A program made the translations under genes and the position numbers. From positions 1 through 36,198 of the forward strand of contig NZ_BBWZ01000045.1 in assembly GCF_001015055.1 (NCBI RefSeq): DNA of 36,198 bases. The letters run 5' to 3'. Positions 6,995 through 15,892 of the stretch are shown one piece after another. The notes below the pieces were generated by a model, which saw nothing but the letters and a program-made list of their open reading frames with translations, made no database searches and had not been told where the DNA came from. Position 1 is the first letter of the stretch. Each line of letters starts with the position of its first letter. Origin of the DNA: Aneurinibacillus tyrosinisolvens (GTDB taxonomy: Bacteria > Bacillota > Bacilli > Aneurinibacillales > Aneurinibacillaceae).

Positions 6995-8674
6995 CTAATC
7001 AATAAAGACTGTTGTTGTTATATTATTAACAGAATCCCTTATGGCAGTTTCAAACTCTTCCAAGGTATAATGCTCTCCGTCAAAACGAAGAAGCGAAGAA
7101 GCATTCTTATCTTTAAGCACTGGTTCAAGGAAAAAACGGATTTGTCCTCGTGCATTGTATTCCGCTACAACGATTTTACCTACTCCACTCAGAATTTCGG
7201 AAAGTTCATATTCTGGAAGGGGACATAACTGGCGCAATAAAATCCCACAAAATTCTTCTGGGTTTCGCCGCACAATAGCCTCAATAAGTTCTCCTAATGA
7301 ACCGGTTCCTATGATTGCAGTTGTGGCCTTAGGATTTCCTACAACTGTAAACGGACGGTTGTAATCAATCTGATCAGCCTTATGCAAACGTCTCTGGTGA
7401 AGGGTATGTCGTACTTTTTGAAAATCCGGTTCCATCCATCCTCTCTCGTCATGTTCATCCCCACTAGCTACATACGCTCCTCCTTTTATTCCGGGAGTTG
7501 TACGTATGGGTGGCTGCCCCTCGATAGATTCATATCGTTTATATTCCTGTAATGGAGGGGATTCGATGAGCGTTGGTCCTCTGTCAATAGCTACACTGCG
7601 AAGAGAATCCTCTACTAAATACCAAGGAACTGAAATCCTTCGCAATGCGAGGTCAAGATCTAAGGCAATAATAACAGGGCACTGATAATAATCTGCAAGA
7701 TTAAGGGCCTCTTGCATGACTAACAGGCAATCCAGTACACCTGTCGGAGTAAGTAAGATTCGAGAAAACTCACCATGACCAGAATAATAAAGATGGAAAA
7801 GGTCGCTCTGCTCTGTTTTAGTTGGCATTCCAGTGGATGGGCCTCCACGCTGGTTGTCAACAATAACAAGAGGAATTTCTGTGGCGCCAATATAACTCAT
7901 TCCTTCCGTCATTAAAGACAATCCAGGTCCGCTTGTTGCGACAAAAGTTCTCTTCCCCGCAAAGCTTGCACCGACCGCGGCATGGATGGCTGCAATTTCA
8001 TCCTCCACTTGATAAGCCCGTCCGCCAAGCGATGGCAGCCATTTTGAAAGGTATTCTAATATTTCAGAGGCAGGTGTTATTGGATATCCGAAGTAGTGGC
8101 GAACACCACCCGACACAGCCGACAAACTCAATGCATCGTTTCCAGACAGGGTAACGTATTCTACATCAGACTTATTTATAATCGAACCGTTGTTCTTTGT
8201 ACCTCCCCTTTTATAGCCATTATCTAGTAGGAGAAGGTTCGATTTATCGGAGAATCGGGATTCCAACGCCTTGCGTACCTGTTCATAAGGTAGACCAATA
8301 TATCCGGCTGCAATCCCTAGAGCCCAAACATTAAACCCAAGTTTTGGGCTCTTTTCCTGGTTCTCTATTGGCACCAATTTACTTTCGGAAGGCCCAAATA
8401 ATAAATCATTATCCCTAAGTCTAGGCAGATAACGCGCTGCCCCTTCATCATCCCAGACAACAGCAAGATCTACTGTCTGTAGGCGTGGCGGGGGAATTTC
8501 TTCCTTTTCTTCAGTTAGATAAATTTCATACGAAGTGTAGCCTCCCCGGATGATGGTGGAGAAATCTCTCCACGTCCGAAAAGCACGTCCTTGTTCTTGC
8601 AAAATGGCTGATAAAATTTCACCTGCAGTCTCAATTCCCTGTCCAGTTAACCCAAATAAGGCAACAACTTTCAC
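6995..8674 (-). CDS. korA: 2-oxoacid:ferredoxin oxidoreductase, fused gamma-alpha subunit
   Basis: A 559-aa KorA-type subunit. The gamma domain (about residues 1-165) begins VVALFGLTGQGIETAGEILS and contains the family mark STIIRGGYTSYEIYL. The alpha (pyrimidine-binding) domain starts at about residue 180 and carries GVRHYFGYPITPASEILEYL, QVEDEIAAIHAAVGASFAGK, the ATSGPGLSLMTEG turn and GGPSTGMPTKTEQSD. The C-terminal domain ends with the transketolase-C-like VVAEYNARGQI. The ATG follows a good GGAGGAG site. LivF ends 44 bp upstream and korB follows 15 bp downstream. The fused gamma-alpha layout is that of KorAB enzymes, including those of aerobes. Substrate cannot be read from the sequence. 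Confidence 0.88.
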   Translation of the reverse strand: MKVVALFGLTGQGIETAGEILSAILQEQGRAFRTWRDFSTIIRGGYTSYEIYLTEEKEEIPPPRLQTVDLAVVWDDEGAARYLPRLRDNDLLFGPSESKLVPIENQEKSPKLGFNVWALGIAAGYIGLPYEQVRKALESRFSDKSNLLLLDNGYKRGGTKNNGSIINKSDVEYVTLSGNDALSLSAVSGGVRHYFGYPITPASEILEYLSKWLPSLGGRAYQVEDEIAAIHAAVGASFAGKRTFVATSGPGLSLMTEGMSYIGATEIPLVIVDNQRGGPSTGMPTKTEQSDLFHLYYSGHGEFSRILLTPTGVLDCLLVMQEALNLADYYQCPVIIALDLDLALRRISVPWYLVEDSLRSVAIDRGPTLIESPPLQEYKRYESIEGQPPIRTTPGIKGGAYVASGDEHDERGWMEPDFQKVRHTLHQRRLHKADQIDYNRPFTVVGNPKATTAIIGTGSLGELIEAIVRRNPEEFCGILLRQLCPLPEYELSEILSGVGKIVVAEYNARGQIRFFLEPVLKDKNASSLLRFDGEHYTLEEFETAIRDSVNNITTTVFID

Positions 8675-8718
8675 TCAAATCTCCTCCTTCAATCCGTAAT
8701 AACTTCCTTTTTTATTTG

Positions 8719-9426
8719 TTATCCTCCAAGGTAAATTTTCTCGATAACTTTGTCATTGAGCAAATTTTCCGTTATATCTTCACGTACAATTTTGCCTAGT
8801 TCCAACACATAGGCCCGTTTTGCCAAACGCAGTGCTGCCCGCGCATTTTGTTCCACTAAGAGGATTGTCGTTCCGCTCTCATTAATTTTCTTTATTGTAT
8901 CGAATATCGTGTGAACAACAATCGGGGCAAGACCCATGGATGGCTCATCAAGCAGAAGGAGTTTAGGTTTACTCATCAGTGCTCTTCCCATTGCCAGCAT
9001 CTGCTGTTCTCCCCCTGAAAGCGTTCCGGCTAACTGTTTTCTACGTTCATATAACCGGGGAAACAATTCATATACGAGATTAAATCGCTCTTGGATGGTT
9101 GCTCTTGCACTGTAGCTTCCCAACTGAAGGTTTTCCTCTACAGACATGGTAGAAAAAACACGGCGTCCTTCCGGTACATGAATCAGCCCTTTTTCAACAA
9201 TTTTGTGAGCATTCATTTTATGAATAGGTTCACCGTAAAAATGAATCGTTCCACTCTTAGGCTTTATAAGGCCTGAAATGGTACGTAACGTAGTGGATTT
9301 GCCAGCCCCATTAACACCTAATAATGCTACTGTTTCTCCCTGCTTGACATGTAAGGATACATTATTCAACGCAGGAACTTTTCCATAGGCAACTGAAACA
9401 TCCTGGATTTCAAATACCATCGACAT
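8719..9426 (-). CDS. livF: Branched-chain amino acid ABC transporter ATPase LivF
   Basis: A 235-aa ABC ATPase, the shorter of the two that pair in Liv-type importers. Walker A is GVNGAGKST (37-45), the signature LSGGEQQMLAMGRAL, Walker B LLLLDEPSMGL, and the H-loop position is taken by VEQNARAAL, as is typical of LivF (Glu-Gln after Val rather than His). The PEGRRVFSTMSVEENL segment is also LivF-specific. It begins 2 bp after livG, and korA follows in the same direction. Confidence 0.92.
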   Translation of the reverse strand: MSMVFEIQDVSVAYGKVPALNNVSLHVKQGETVALLGVNGAGKSTTLRTISGLIKPKSGTIHFYGEPIHKMNAHKIVEKGLIHVPEGRRVFSTMSVEENLQLGSYSARATIQERFNLVYELFPRLYERRKQLAGTLSGGEQQMLAMGRALMSKPKLLLLDEPSMGLAPIVVHTIFDTIKKINESGTTILLVEQNARAALRLAKRAYVLELGKIVREDITENLLNDKVIEKIYLGG

Positions 9427-9428
9427 TT

Positions 9429-10193
9429 TTATCCCTCTTCACCTAAGTAAGATTCAATAACGCGCTGATCCTTTTTTATGTCTTCAGGAAGTCCTTCAAC
9501 AAGCAGTTCTCCATAGTGGAGTACGATAATCCAGTCTGATATATCCATAATGAGCTGCATATCATGTTCAATAATGACAATCGTCGTCCCGCTATCCCTT
9601 ATTGCGTAAATTAATTCTCTTAGATTATTTTTTTCACTATGATTCATGCCGGCTGCTGGTTCATCTAAAAGAAGAATATCAGGTTGAGTAGCCAGTGCTC
9701 TTGCAATTTCTAATTTACGCTGTTCCCCATACGATAAATCGGCTGCCCGGTTATCTGCTTTTTCCTCTAACCCAACAAACTTCAGGATCCTAGAAACTTC
9801 TTCCTTTACCAGTTCTTCCTCTCTTCTGTATTTAGGCGGGTGAAAAAGAGCAGAGAAAACACTCGTATTTGTCCGTATATGAAGTCCTGACATTACATTT
9901 TGCTCTACCGTTAAGCCCTTAAACAAACGAATCGTTTGGAATGTGCGCGCGATGCCTTTTTGTACGATTCGGTTAGGAGAAAAACCATGGATAGGCTTGC
10001 CTTTCATAAGGACAGTACCAGAACTCGGACGAACAAACCCTGTTAAACAGTTGAACACCGTACTTTTTCCGGCACCGTTCGGACCGATGATTGATAGAAT
10101 TTTCCCCTCGTTTACTTCAAAGCTAAGATTAGATACAGCATTAAGACCACCGAATCTGACTCCTAACCCTTGAGCTGAAAGCAATACGCTCAA
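9429..10193 (-). CDS. livG: Branched-chain amino acid ABC transporter ATPase LivG
   Basis: A 254-aa ABC ATPase of the LivG type. It has Walker A GPNGAGKST, the long LivG insert after the Q-loop (GIARTFQTIRLFKGLTVEQN then a variable stretch to about residue 130), signature LSYGEQRKLEIARAL, Walker B ILLLDEPAAGMN and H-loop IIEHDMQLIM. The start overlaps the livM stop by 4 bp (ATGA type), so the two are translationally coupled. It energises the LivHM permease together with LivF. Confidence 0.93.
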   Translation of the reverse strand: MSVLLSAQGLGVRFGGLNAVSNLSFEVNEGKILSIIGPNGAGKSTVFNCLTGFVRPSSGTVLMKGKPIHGFSPNRIVQKGIARTFQTIRLFKGLTVEQNVMSGLHIRTNTSVFSALFHPPKYRREEELVKEEVSRILKFVGLEEKADNRAADLSYGEQRKLEIARALATQPDILLLDEPAAGMNHSEKNNLRELIYAIRDSGTTIVIIEHDMQLIMDISDWIIVLHYGELLVEGLPEDIKKDQRVIESYLGEEG

Positions 10194-11203
10194 ACTACCA
10201 CTTTCCTTTCCTGAGTATTTTCCAAATCTGCTGCTCCGTCCTTATCCTCCTTTGTTTTATTCTTTTGTTGCAGCGATTTTATCCCTAACAGTCCTTGCGG
10301 CCGGAATACCATCAGCAAAAGAAGTCCGACTGCATAAATAACCATACGCCATTCATCAAAAGAACGCAGAAGTTCCGGCAATGCTACTAGAATGAGAGCC
10401 CCAAGTAAAACACCTGCATTCCGGCCCATTCCTCCTAAAATAACAACCATCAAAATATTTACCGACTGCATAAAGGTAAAACTTTCAGGGTTAATAACAG
10501 ACATCTTCACTGCATAAAAAGCGCCGGCAAAACCTCCGCAAACCGCGCCAAGTAAATAGGCAAGCAGTTTATACTGAACAAGGTTTACTCCTATAGCCTG
10601 GGCTGCCGATTCATCTTCTCTTATAAACATCCATGCTCTTCCAATTCTTGATTTACCTAATCTGCTAGCTCCAACTAAAATGATAATGAGGAGCACTAGA
10701 CCCAGGTAGTAAAGCTCCGTGTTTGTGTTTAGTTTCTCTGCCCCAAACCATGGTTTAGGTATGGCATAAATTCCGTTTGGCCCCCCGGTCCAACTCATAT
10801 TTGTTGCAGCAATTCGAATAATTTCACCAAAACCTAATGTGACGATAGCAAGATAATCACTGCGAAGTCTTAATGTTGGTGCGCCGATAATGAGACCTAA
10901 AATTCCGGAAACAATACCCCCGGCAAGTAATGAAATCCAAAATGAAACATGAAAATTCACCATTAATAACGCGGTTGTATAGGCACCAGCAGCATAGAAA
11001 GCCGCATATCCAAGATCAAGAAGGCCGCAGTAGCCTACAACAATATTTAATCCGATACCAAGCATTGAATAGATAAAGATCCCCGTCATTACATCAATAA
11101 CATAGGGATTCGGATACACGAGTGGCAGTATGGCGGAGCATGCGGCCAGGATAAGATAGAATAGAGATCCACGTTTTAATGGAATCGATCGTTTTTTCCC
11201 CAT
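10190..11203 (-). CDS. livM: Branched-chain amino acid ABC permease LivM
   Basis: A protein of about 337 aa with eight or more hydrophobic segments. It carries the BPD_transp_2 marks of LivM: NIVVGYCGLLDLGYAAFYAA near the start, APTLRLRSDYLAIVTLGFGE in the middle, and NILMVVILGGMGRNAGVLLG in the EAA-like coupling loop. ATG 11203 is preferred because AGGTGG lies 8 nt before it; the GTG four codons upstream overlaps that site and the livH stop. The tail after the last helix is charged. It heterodimerises with LivH. Confidence 0.92.
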   Translation of the reverse strand: MGKKRSIPLKRGSLFYLILAACSAILPLVYPNPYVIDVMTGIFIYSMLGIGLNIVVGYCGLLDLGYAAFYAAGAYTTALLMVNFHVSFWISLLAGGIVSGILGLIIGAPTLRLRSDYLAIVTLGFGEIIRIAATNMSWTGGPNGIYAIPKPWFGAEKLNTNTELYYLGLVLLIIILVGASRLGKSRIGRAWMFIREDESAAQAIGVNLVQYKLLAYLLGAVCGGFAGAFYAVKMSVINPESFTFMQSVNILMVVILGGMGRNAGVLLGALILVALPELLRSFDEWRMVIYAVGLLLLMVFRPQGLLGIKSLQQKNKTKEDKDGAADLENTQERKVVV

Positions 11204-11215
11204 AGTAAGCACCAC

Positions 11216-12115
11216 CTACATTTTTTCGGCTTGTGGCTCTCCTAGGAGGCCAGTGGGCTTAAAAACAAGTACCAGGATTAAAATCCCAAAAGCGAAAACA
11301 TCTTTCCATGCTGGAGAAAAGTAGCCGCCTCCAAGCGTTTCTAGAATACCGAGCAAAAATCCCCCGAGAACCGCACCGGGAATATTCCCGATCCCACCTA
11401 ATACAGCTGCAGTAAAGGCTTTAAGTCCCATCAGGAATCCCATCATAAAACTAATCTGGCCATAGTATCCACCCATCATAACACCTGCAGCACTAGCCAA
11501 TGCCGAACCGATAAAAAATGTAAGAGCAACAATTCCACGTACATTTATTCCCATTAACTGAGCTGCATCCTGATCGAGTGAGACTGCACGCATAGCTTTT
11601 CCTACAAATGTTTTCTTGATGAATAGCTGTAGTGCAATCATCAAAATAATGCTGATGAAAACCATACCAATTTGTGTATAGGAGACTTTTACAATACTAA
11701 TAGGTAATCCGTTACCATTAAACAGATGGGGGTAAACCTGGAAACTTGGTCCGTAAGAAACCATAACGAGATTTTCAAGCAGAAGAGAGACAGCGAGTGC
11801 AGAAATCATAATAGAGAGGCGTGGTGCATTTAACAAAGGTACATAGGCGACACGGTTAATTAACATGCCGATTAGACCTGTAATCAACATGGAGGCAAGC
11901 ATAGCCATCACGAAAGTTCCAACACCAGGCGTGCTTATTGTACCAACTAACCCAAGAATACTAAGGCCCAAAAATGAACCTACCATGTAAACATCACCGT
12001 GAGCAAAATTAATCAAACGCATAATCCCAAAAACCATCGTGTACCCTAGAGCAAGCAAGGCATAAAAATTACCGATCGTAAGACCATTGATTAATTGCTG
12101 CATTAGCACTTCCAA
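11216..12115 (-). CDS. livH: Branched-chain amino acid ABC permease LivH
   Basis: A 299-aa polytopic permease. The LivH marks are NGLTIGNFYALLALGYTMVF at the N-terminus, GIMRLINFAHGDVYMVGSFL, and the ABC-contact region GLKAFTAAVLGGIGNIPGAV. The TTG at 12115 lies 8 nt after AGGAGG and is taken as the start; an ATG four codons later is the alternative. The gene follows livK after 99 bp containing a strong hairpin. Confidence 0.92.
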   Translation of the reverse strand: MEVLMQQLINGLTIGNFYALLALGYTMVFGIMRLINFAHGDVYMVGSFLGLSILGLVGTISTPGVGTFVMAMLASMLITGLIGMLINRVAYVPLLNAPRLSIMISALAVSLLLENLVMVSYGPSFQVYPHLFNGNGLPISIVKVSYTQIGMVFISIILMIALQLFIKKTFVGKAMRAVSLDQDAAQLMGINVRGIVALTFFIGSALASAAGVMMGGYYGQISFMMGFLMGLKAFTAAVLGGIGNIPGAVLGGFLLGILETLGGGYFSPAWKDVFAFGILILVLVFKPTGLLGEPQAEKM

Positions 12116-12155
12116 CTAAAGCACCTCCTGTTGCTTGGTATATAGATTTCATTTA

Positions 12156-12187
12156 GGTTACCCGGGAATTGCCCTCTCCGGGTAACC
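12156..12187 (-). promoter_or_regulatory. Intercistronic hairpin between livK and livH
   Basis: A perfect 10-bp GC-rich stem (GGTTACCCGG/CCGGGTAACC) with a 12-nt loop lies between livK and livH. No T-run follows on the minus strand, so it is probably an mRNA-stabilising or partial stop element that keeps binding-protein expression above that of the permease genes. Confidence 0.65.
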
Positions 12188-12214
12188 ATCGATTCGGATA
12201 CGTTAAAGTAATGA

Positions 12215-13381
12215 TTAGTTTTCCGCACTAACAAACTTCCCATCTTTCACTTTCGTTGTAATATAGAGAAGGTCAGTTCGATCCCCTTTCTCATCAAACT
12301 TGACATTCCCCGTAACCCCAGAATAGCCGTTCAGGTTATGCAAAGCAGCAACAACAGCCTTACTGTCCGTCGAATTCGCTTGTTTTATAGCCTCTGCAAC
12401 AGCATTTACTCCGTCATACGTAAACGTTGTGTATGGTCCCGGGTCCTTACTGTACGTTTCTTTGTACTTAGAAACAAAGTCTTTCGCACCCGGTAAAAAC
12501 TCCGGTGTAGGTACGGAATCTACAATAACACCTTCTGCAGCAGGTCCAGCAATTTTAATCAATGTAGGGTCATTATTTGAATCTCCAACCATAAACAATG
12601 TGTTGATTCCTAAATCTTTTGCCTGTTTTATTAGAAGTCCACCTTCAGCATAGTAACCGGTCCAATAAATCGCGTCCGGCTGTAATGGTTTAAGCTTACT
12701 TAAGGTTACAGAAAAGTCTTTCTCACCGGGCGTGATGGCGTCAAAAAACACAACTTCCCCGCCTAGTTTTTCCACACTGCTTTTCGTTTCATCTGCTAAT
12801 CCCTTTGCGTATGTCGTGTTATCGTGCAGGATAGCTATTTTCTTCTTCTTTTGTTTGTTGATAAGATACTCGGAAACAAATTTACTTTGTTGGTCATCAC
12901 GACCTACCATTCTAAATACGTTTTCAAACCCTTGTTCAGTAATCTTGGGGTTACTTGATGCAGCGGCAATAAAAGGAATTCCTTGATCGTTGTATACCGT
13001 AGTTGCAGGAAGGGTTGCACTCGAGCAGTAATGACCAACGACTGCAGCAACATTTGAAGTGACAAGCTTATTCGCTGCTTGTGTTGCTACCTGGGCATCA
13101 CAGGCATCATCTATGGATACGATCTCGATTTTCTTGCCTAGTACCCCTCCCTTGTCATTGATCTGAGTGGCAGCAATTTTCGCAGCCTGGACAATGTCCT
13201 CGCCCATCTTAGCATTCGTCCCCGACAATGGTGCCGGAACACCGATTTTTATCGTTGAGCCGGACGTCTGCGATTTCCCTGCAGATGTTTGTTCCGCCTG
13301 ATTTGTATTTCCACAACCTGTAATGGATATTCCAAGTAATAATGTTGCCGCTGCAGCTGCTAGCATTTTAGAAATTTTCAT
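12215..13381 (-). CDS. livK: Branched-chain amino acid-binding lipoprotein LivK
   Basis: A 388-aa periplasmic-binding-type protein (Peripla_BP_6) anchored as a lipoprotein. It has a basic start, a hydrophobic helix (MLAAAAATLLLGISITGC) and the lipobox ITGC. The mature protein begins CGNTNQAEQTS, then a Ser/Thr/Gln linker. Family features follow: IKIGVPAPLSGTNAKMGEDI, QAAKIAATQINDKGGVLGK, and VAAVVGHYCSSATLPA, which is the ligand-contact loop. ATG 13381 is chosen because GAGGGGG lies 6 nt before it; the ATG five codons upstream precedes that site. It captures ligand for LivHMGF. The adjacent dehydrogenase supports branched-chain amino acids, though aromatic ligands are possible. Confidence 0.9.
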   Translation of the reverse strand: MKISKMLAAAAATLLLGISITGCGNTNQAEQTSAGKSQTSGSTIKIGVPAPLSGTNAKMGEDIVQAAKIAATQINDKGGVLGKKIEIVSIDDACDAQVATQAANKLVTSNVAAVVGHYCSSATLPATTVYNDQGIPFIAAASSNPKITEQGFENVFRMVGRDDQQSKFVSEYLINKQKKKKIAILHDNTTYAKGLADETKSSVEKLGGEVVFFDAITPGEKDFSVTLSKLKPLQPDAIYWTGYYAEGGLLIKQAKDLGINTLFMVGDSNNDPTLIKIAGPAAEGVIVDSVPTPEFLPGAKDFVSKYKETYSKDPGPYTTFTYDGVNAVAEAIKQANSTDSKAVVAALHNLNGYSGVTGNVKFDEKGDRTDLLYITTKVKDGKFVSAEN

Positions 13382-13413
13382 CATTATCCCCCTCATTCTC
13401 TACAGAGCAGTTA

Positions 13414-13798
13414 TTATGATTGTTCAAGCGCTGCATTTACAATTGAATTCATATTGGAGTCGCTCCAATTAACAGGAAACAAGGAATAGAAAACGGCAGC
13501 TGCAGTGTCAGAGTGGTATGTAAGAGGAGTATCTTTCGTTAGAAAAAGGTATCTCCCTCACGGCCTGTTAAGGTTTTTCTATCTGAAATGATTTGTATCT
13601 CACCACTCAGGACATAAACGACTTCATCATAGCGAACAGTCCAGGGGAAACTACAATTCGTAAGCCGTAAAATCCCCCTCCCATTGTAGTTGAATGATCC
13701 GTTCCAATGATTCTGCTTATGGAAGCTTTACCGGGACCGATCGTCCCTTCCAACGTTTCAAAAGTGAGCTCGTTCTTTTTAAAGTGGTGAAGCGCCAT
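13414..13798 (-). pseudogene. EutQ-like cupin, broken by two single-base deletions
   Basis: The reading starts MALHHFKKNELTFETLEGTI and continues to GTDHSTTMGGGFY, then the frame breaks at about 13667-13677. In the next frame it continues TNCSFPWTVRYDEVVYVLSG, then EIQIISDRKTLTGREGDTFF, and breaks again in a T-run at about 13537-13543. A third frame reads LTKDTPLTYHSDTAAAVFYS and ends at TAA 13414. Restoring one base at each site (TACCGG for TACGG, and one more T) gives a continuous protein of about 128 aa with the cupin pattern (RYDEVVYVLSGE and an F-x-x-K-DTP turn) as in EutQ-like proteins. It sits between the SDR (31 bp upstream) and livK. Either a recent pseudogene or a sequence error could explain it. 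Confidence 0.75.
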
Positions 13799-13829
13799 CT
13801 ATTTCCCCTCCTTTCACTCGCAGGTATCA

Positions 13830-14591
13830 TTACCATCCGCCATAAGCAACCCATCCGCCATCTACATCAATTTGTGTTCCCGTTATATAACTAGAGTCAT
13901 CTGATGCAAGGAACAAAGCCAGGTTTGCGATTTCCTCGGGTGTACCATACCTTCCAAGCGGGGTGCGCCGTAAAATATCTTCATCGCCATACCCGCCTGA
14001 CTGCTGGTCGTGTACATCCATAACGGTTGCAATATACCCCGGATCAATGACATTGGCTCTGATTTTATGCTCCGCCCACTCCGTTGCGAGGGCTTTATTT
14101 AAACCAATCAAACCGTGTTTTGAACTACAGTAAGCAGCTCTCAGCGGAAGGCCAACACGTCCAAGAATCGAGCCGATTTGTATAATGGAGCCACTTTTTT
14201 GTGGAATCATATGTTTCGCAGCCGCTTGCGAGCAAAAAAATACGCCAGTCAAATTTACATCAATCGCTCTTCTCCAGTCTTCTTCACTTAATTCGACGGA
14301 AGGACGAACCATTGAAATACCAGCATTATTTACCATTACATCTAGCTTTCCCCACTTATCAACCGCAGTTTCTACTAGGCGTTCTACATCAGCTTTTACC
14401 GATGTATCCGCCTCTACCGCAATCGCTGACAATCCACGCTCCACAAGTCGATTAGCAACTTCTTGAGCACGCTCTAATTTGCGAGAGTTTACGACCACAT
14501 GGGCACCATTTTCAGCATATAACGTTGCAATAGCTTCCCCAATTCCCATACTTGAACCTGTAACTATACAAACTTTGTTTAATATTTTCAA
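13830..14591 (-). CDS. Short-chain dehydrogenase/reductase (FabG-like)
   Basis: A 253-aa classical SDR. It has cofactor-binding GSSMGIGEA (the TGxxxGIG motif as TGSSMGIG), VVVNSRK for the adenosine side (the basic Arg suggests NADP(H)), the NNAG motif, and the active-site Ser in IIQIGSILGRV with YCSSK as YxxxK. The family C-terminal block YITGTQIDVDGGWVAYGGW closes it. TTG 14591 is chosen as start because AAGGAG lies 8 nt before it; a GTG three codons upstream overlaps that site. It lies between the amino acid dehydrogenase gene (60 bp upstream) and the broken cupin, in the same operon. The substrate is unknown; a 3-hydroxyacyl or 2-hydroxyacid oxidation would fit the neighbours. Confidence 0.85.
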   Translation of the reverse strand: MKILNKVCIVTGSSMGIGEAIATLYAENGAHVVVNSRKLERAQEVANRLVERGLSAIAVEADTSVKADVERLVETAVDKWGKLDVMVNNAGISMVRPSVELSEEDWRRAIDVNLTGVFFCSQAAAKHMIPQKSGSIIQIGSILGRVGLPLRAAYCSSKHGLIGLNKALATEWAEHKIRANVIDPGYIATVMDVHDQQSGGYGDEDILRRTPLGRYGTPEEIANLALFLASDDSSYITGTQIDVDGGWVAYGGW

Positions 14592-14650
14592 AATAATCAC
14601 TCCTTATTAAATATTCAGTTAATTTTGTTTACAAATAATTTAGTTTGATT

Positions 14651-15766
14651 TTAAATACGAGTACGGAGAGCCTTTGCGTTTTTCACTTCTTCTATGCGTT
14701 GTTCAGCAAACAGGTCAGCTGCCTTATACGTAGGAATGTTTTTCTCTTTCGAAATGTTGATTAGGCTCGTCATTGTCTCATAAATACGTGTAACTTTTCC
14801 CATTGCTCTTTCATAATTGAATCCACCTGTATTTAATCGATCGGTATCGTACACAGTTCCTCCAGCATTAATAATATAGTCAGTTCCGTAAACGATACCT
14901 AATTCGTGGAGCATATCTCCATGACGCTCCTCTTTCAGTTGATTATTAGCTGAACCTGCCACTACTTTACACTTCAACTGTTCGATCGTATTGTCATTAA
15001 TTACTGCTCCTAAAGCGCATGGACAGTATACGTCAACGTCCTCCGCATGAATCGTTTCCGGTGATACAGCACGGGCGCCAAATTTTTCAACAACCGCCTC
15101 TACCTTAGCTTGATCGATATCACCGACAAGTAACTCAGCGCCCTCTTCATGCAGAATTTCCACCACATGATAGCCTACACTTCCAAGCCCTTGCACCGCA
15201 ACCCGTACTCCCTGGAGTGATTCAGTGCCCATGGCTTCCTTTACACACGCGCGCATTCCTTGCACGACTCCAAAAGCAGTTGCATATGAAATGGGCCCTG
15301 CTCCCCCCAATTCTTTAGGAAGAGTAACAATATGCTCCGTCTCCATTCGAATGTATTCCATGTCGCGAAGCGTTGTTCCAACATCTTCTCCTGTCATGTA
15401 TAAACCGCCCAGTCTATCAATAAAACGTCCAAGGGCCCGAAACAGTCCTTCTGATTTTTGTGTTTTAGGGTCTCCGATGATTACACACTTGCCTCCTCCA
15501 AGATTTACACCGGCGGCTGCATATTTGTAAGTCATTCCTCTAGCTAACCGTAACGCATCTTCAATGGCTTCATTTTCCGTGTTATACGTCCACATACGGC
15601 AACCACCCACCGCTGAACCTAGTGTTGTATCATGTATAGCAATAATCGCTTTTAATCCCGTCGCATTATCCTGACAAATAAAAAGGTTTTCGTAGTCATA
15701 CTTCTCCATATAGCTTAAAAACCGGCTTTCCATCTGAACTCCTTGTTTACTGAGTGTCTTTTCCAT
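14651..15766 (-). CDS. Leucine/valine/phenylalanine-type NAD-dependent amino acid dehydrogenase
   Basis: A 371-aa Glu/Leu/Phe/Val dehydrogenase that reversibly deaminates an amino acid to its 2-oxoacid with NAD. Substrate and catalytic lysines fall in MTYKYAAAGVNLGGGKC (Lys 81 and Lys 93). The substrate-side segment GLYMTGEDVGTTLRDMEYI follows, and the Rossmann motif is VQGLGSVGYHV. Length matches leucine dehydrogenase (about 364-370). ATG 15766 lies 8-9 nt after AGGAGG. Some stretches (ETEHIVTLPKELGGAGPISY) are nearer to Phe than to Leu dehydrogenases by eye, so the exact amino acid is open. It heads the cluster below the FadR-type regulator and supplies the oxoacid for KorAB. Confidence 0.85.
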   Translation of the reverse strand: MEKTLSKQGVQMESRFLSYMEKYDYENLFICQDNATGLKAIIAIHDTTLGSAVGGCRMWTYNTENEAIEDALRLARGMTYKYAAAGVNLGGGKCVIIGDPKTQKSEGLFRALGRFIDRLGGLYMTGEDVGTTLRDMEYIRMETEHIVTLPKELGGAGPISYATAFGVVQGMRACVKEAMGTESLQGVRVAVQGLGSVGYHVVEILHEEGAELLVGDIDQAKVEAVVEKFGARAVSPETIHAEDVDVYCPCALGAVINDNTIEQLKCKVVAGSANNQLKEERHGDMLHELGIVYGTDYIINAGGTVYDTDRLNTGGFNYERAMGKVTRIYETMTSLINISKEKNIPTYKAADLFAEQRIEEVKNAKALRTRI

Positions 15767-15856
15767 CTAAGTTACCTCCTATAAGTTGAAATACAATAGA
15801 TACGCATCTTCCTAAACTCACAGCTTTCAGTAACCGCTTATATTTTTGTAGAATCA

Positions 15857-15892
15857 ATATCCAGGCTTATTAAAACTTATTTGCCTGGATAT
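15857..15892 (-). terminator. Hairpin at the end of the FadR-type regulator gene
   Basis: A perfect 10-bp stem (ATATCCAGGC/GCCTGGATAT, 15857-15866 and 15883-15892) has the regulator's stop codon in its 16-nt loop. The downstream minus-strand sequence (TGATTCTACAAAAATAT) has only a weak T content, so termination may be partial, leaving readthrough into the dehydrogenase gene. Confidence 0.5.

Noticed and set aside
15767..15869. Possible riboswitch or T-box before the amino acid dehydrogenase
   Set aside because: The leader is only about 100 nt and shows no T-box bulge sequence or complex fold beyond the regulator's end hairpin.
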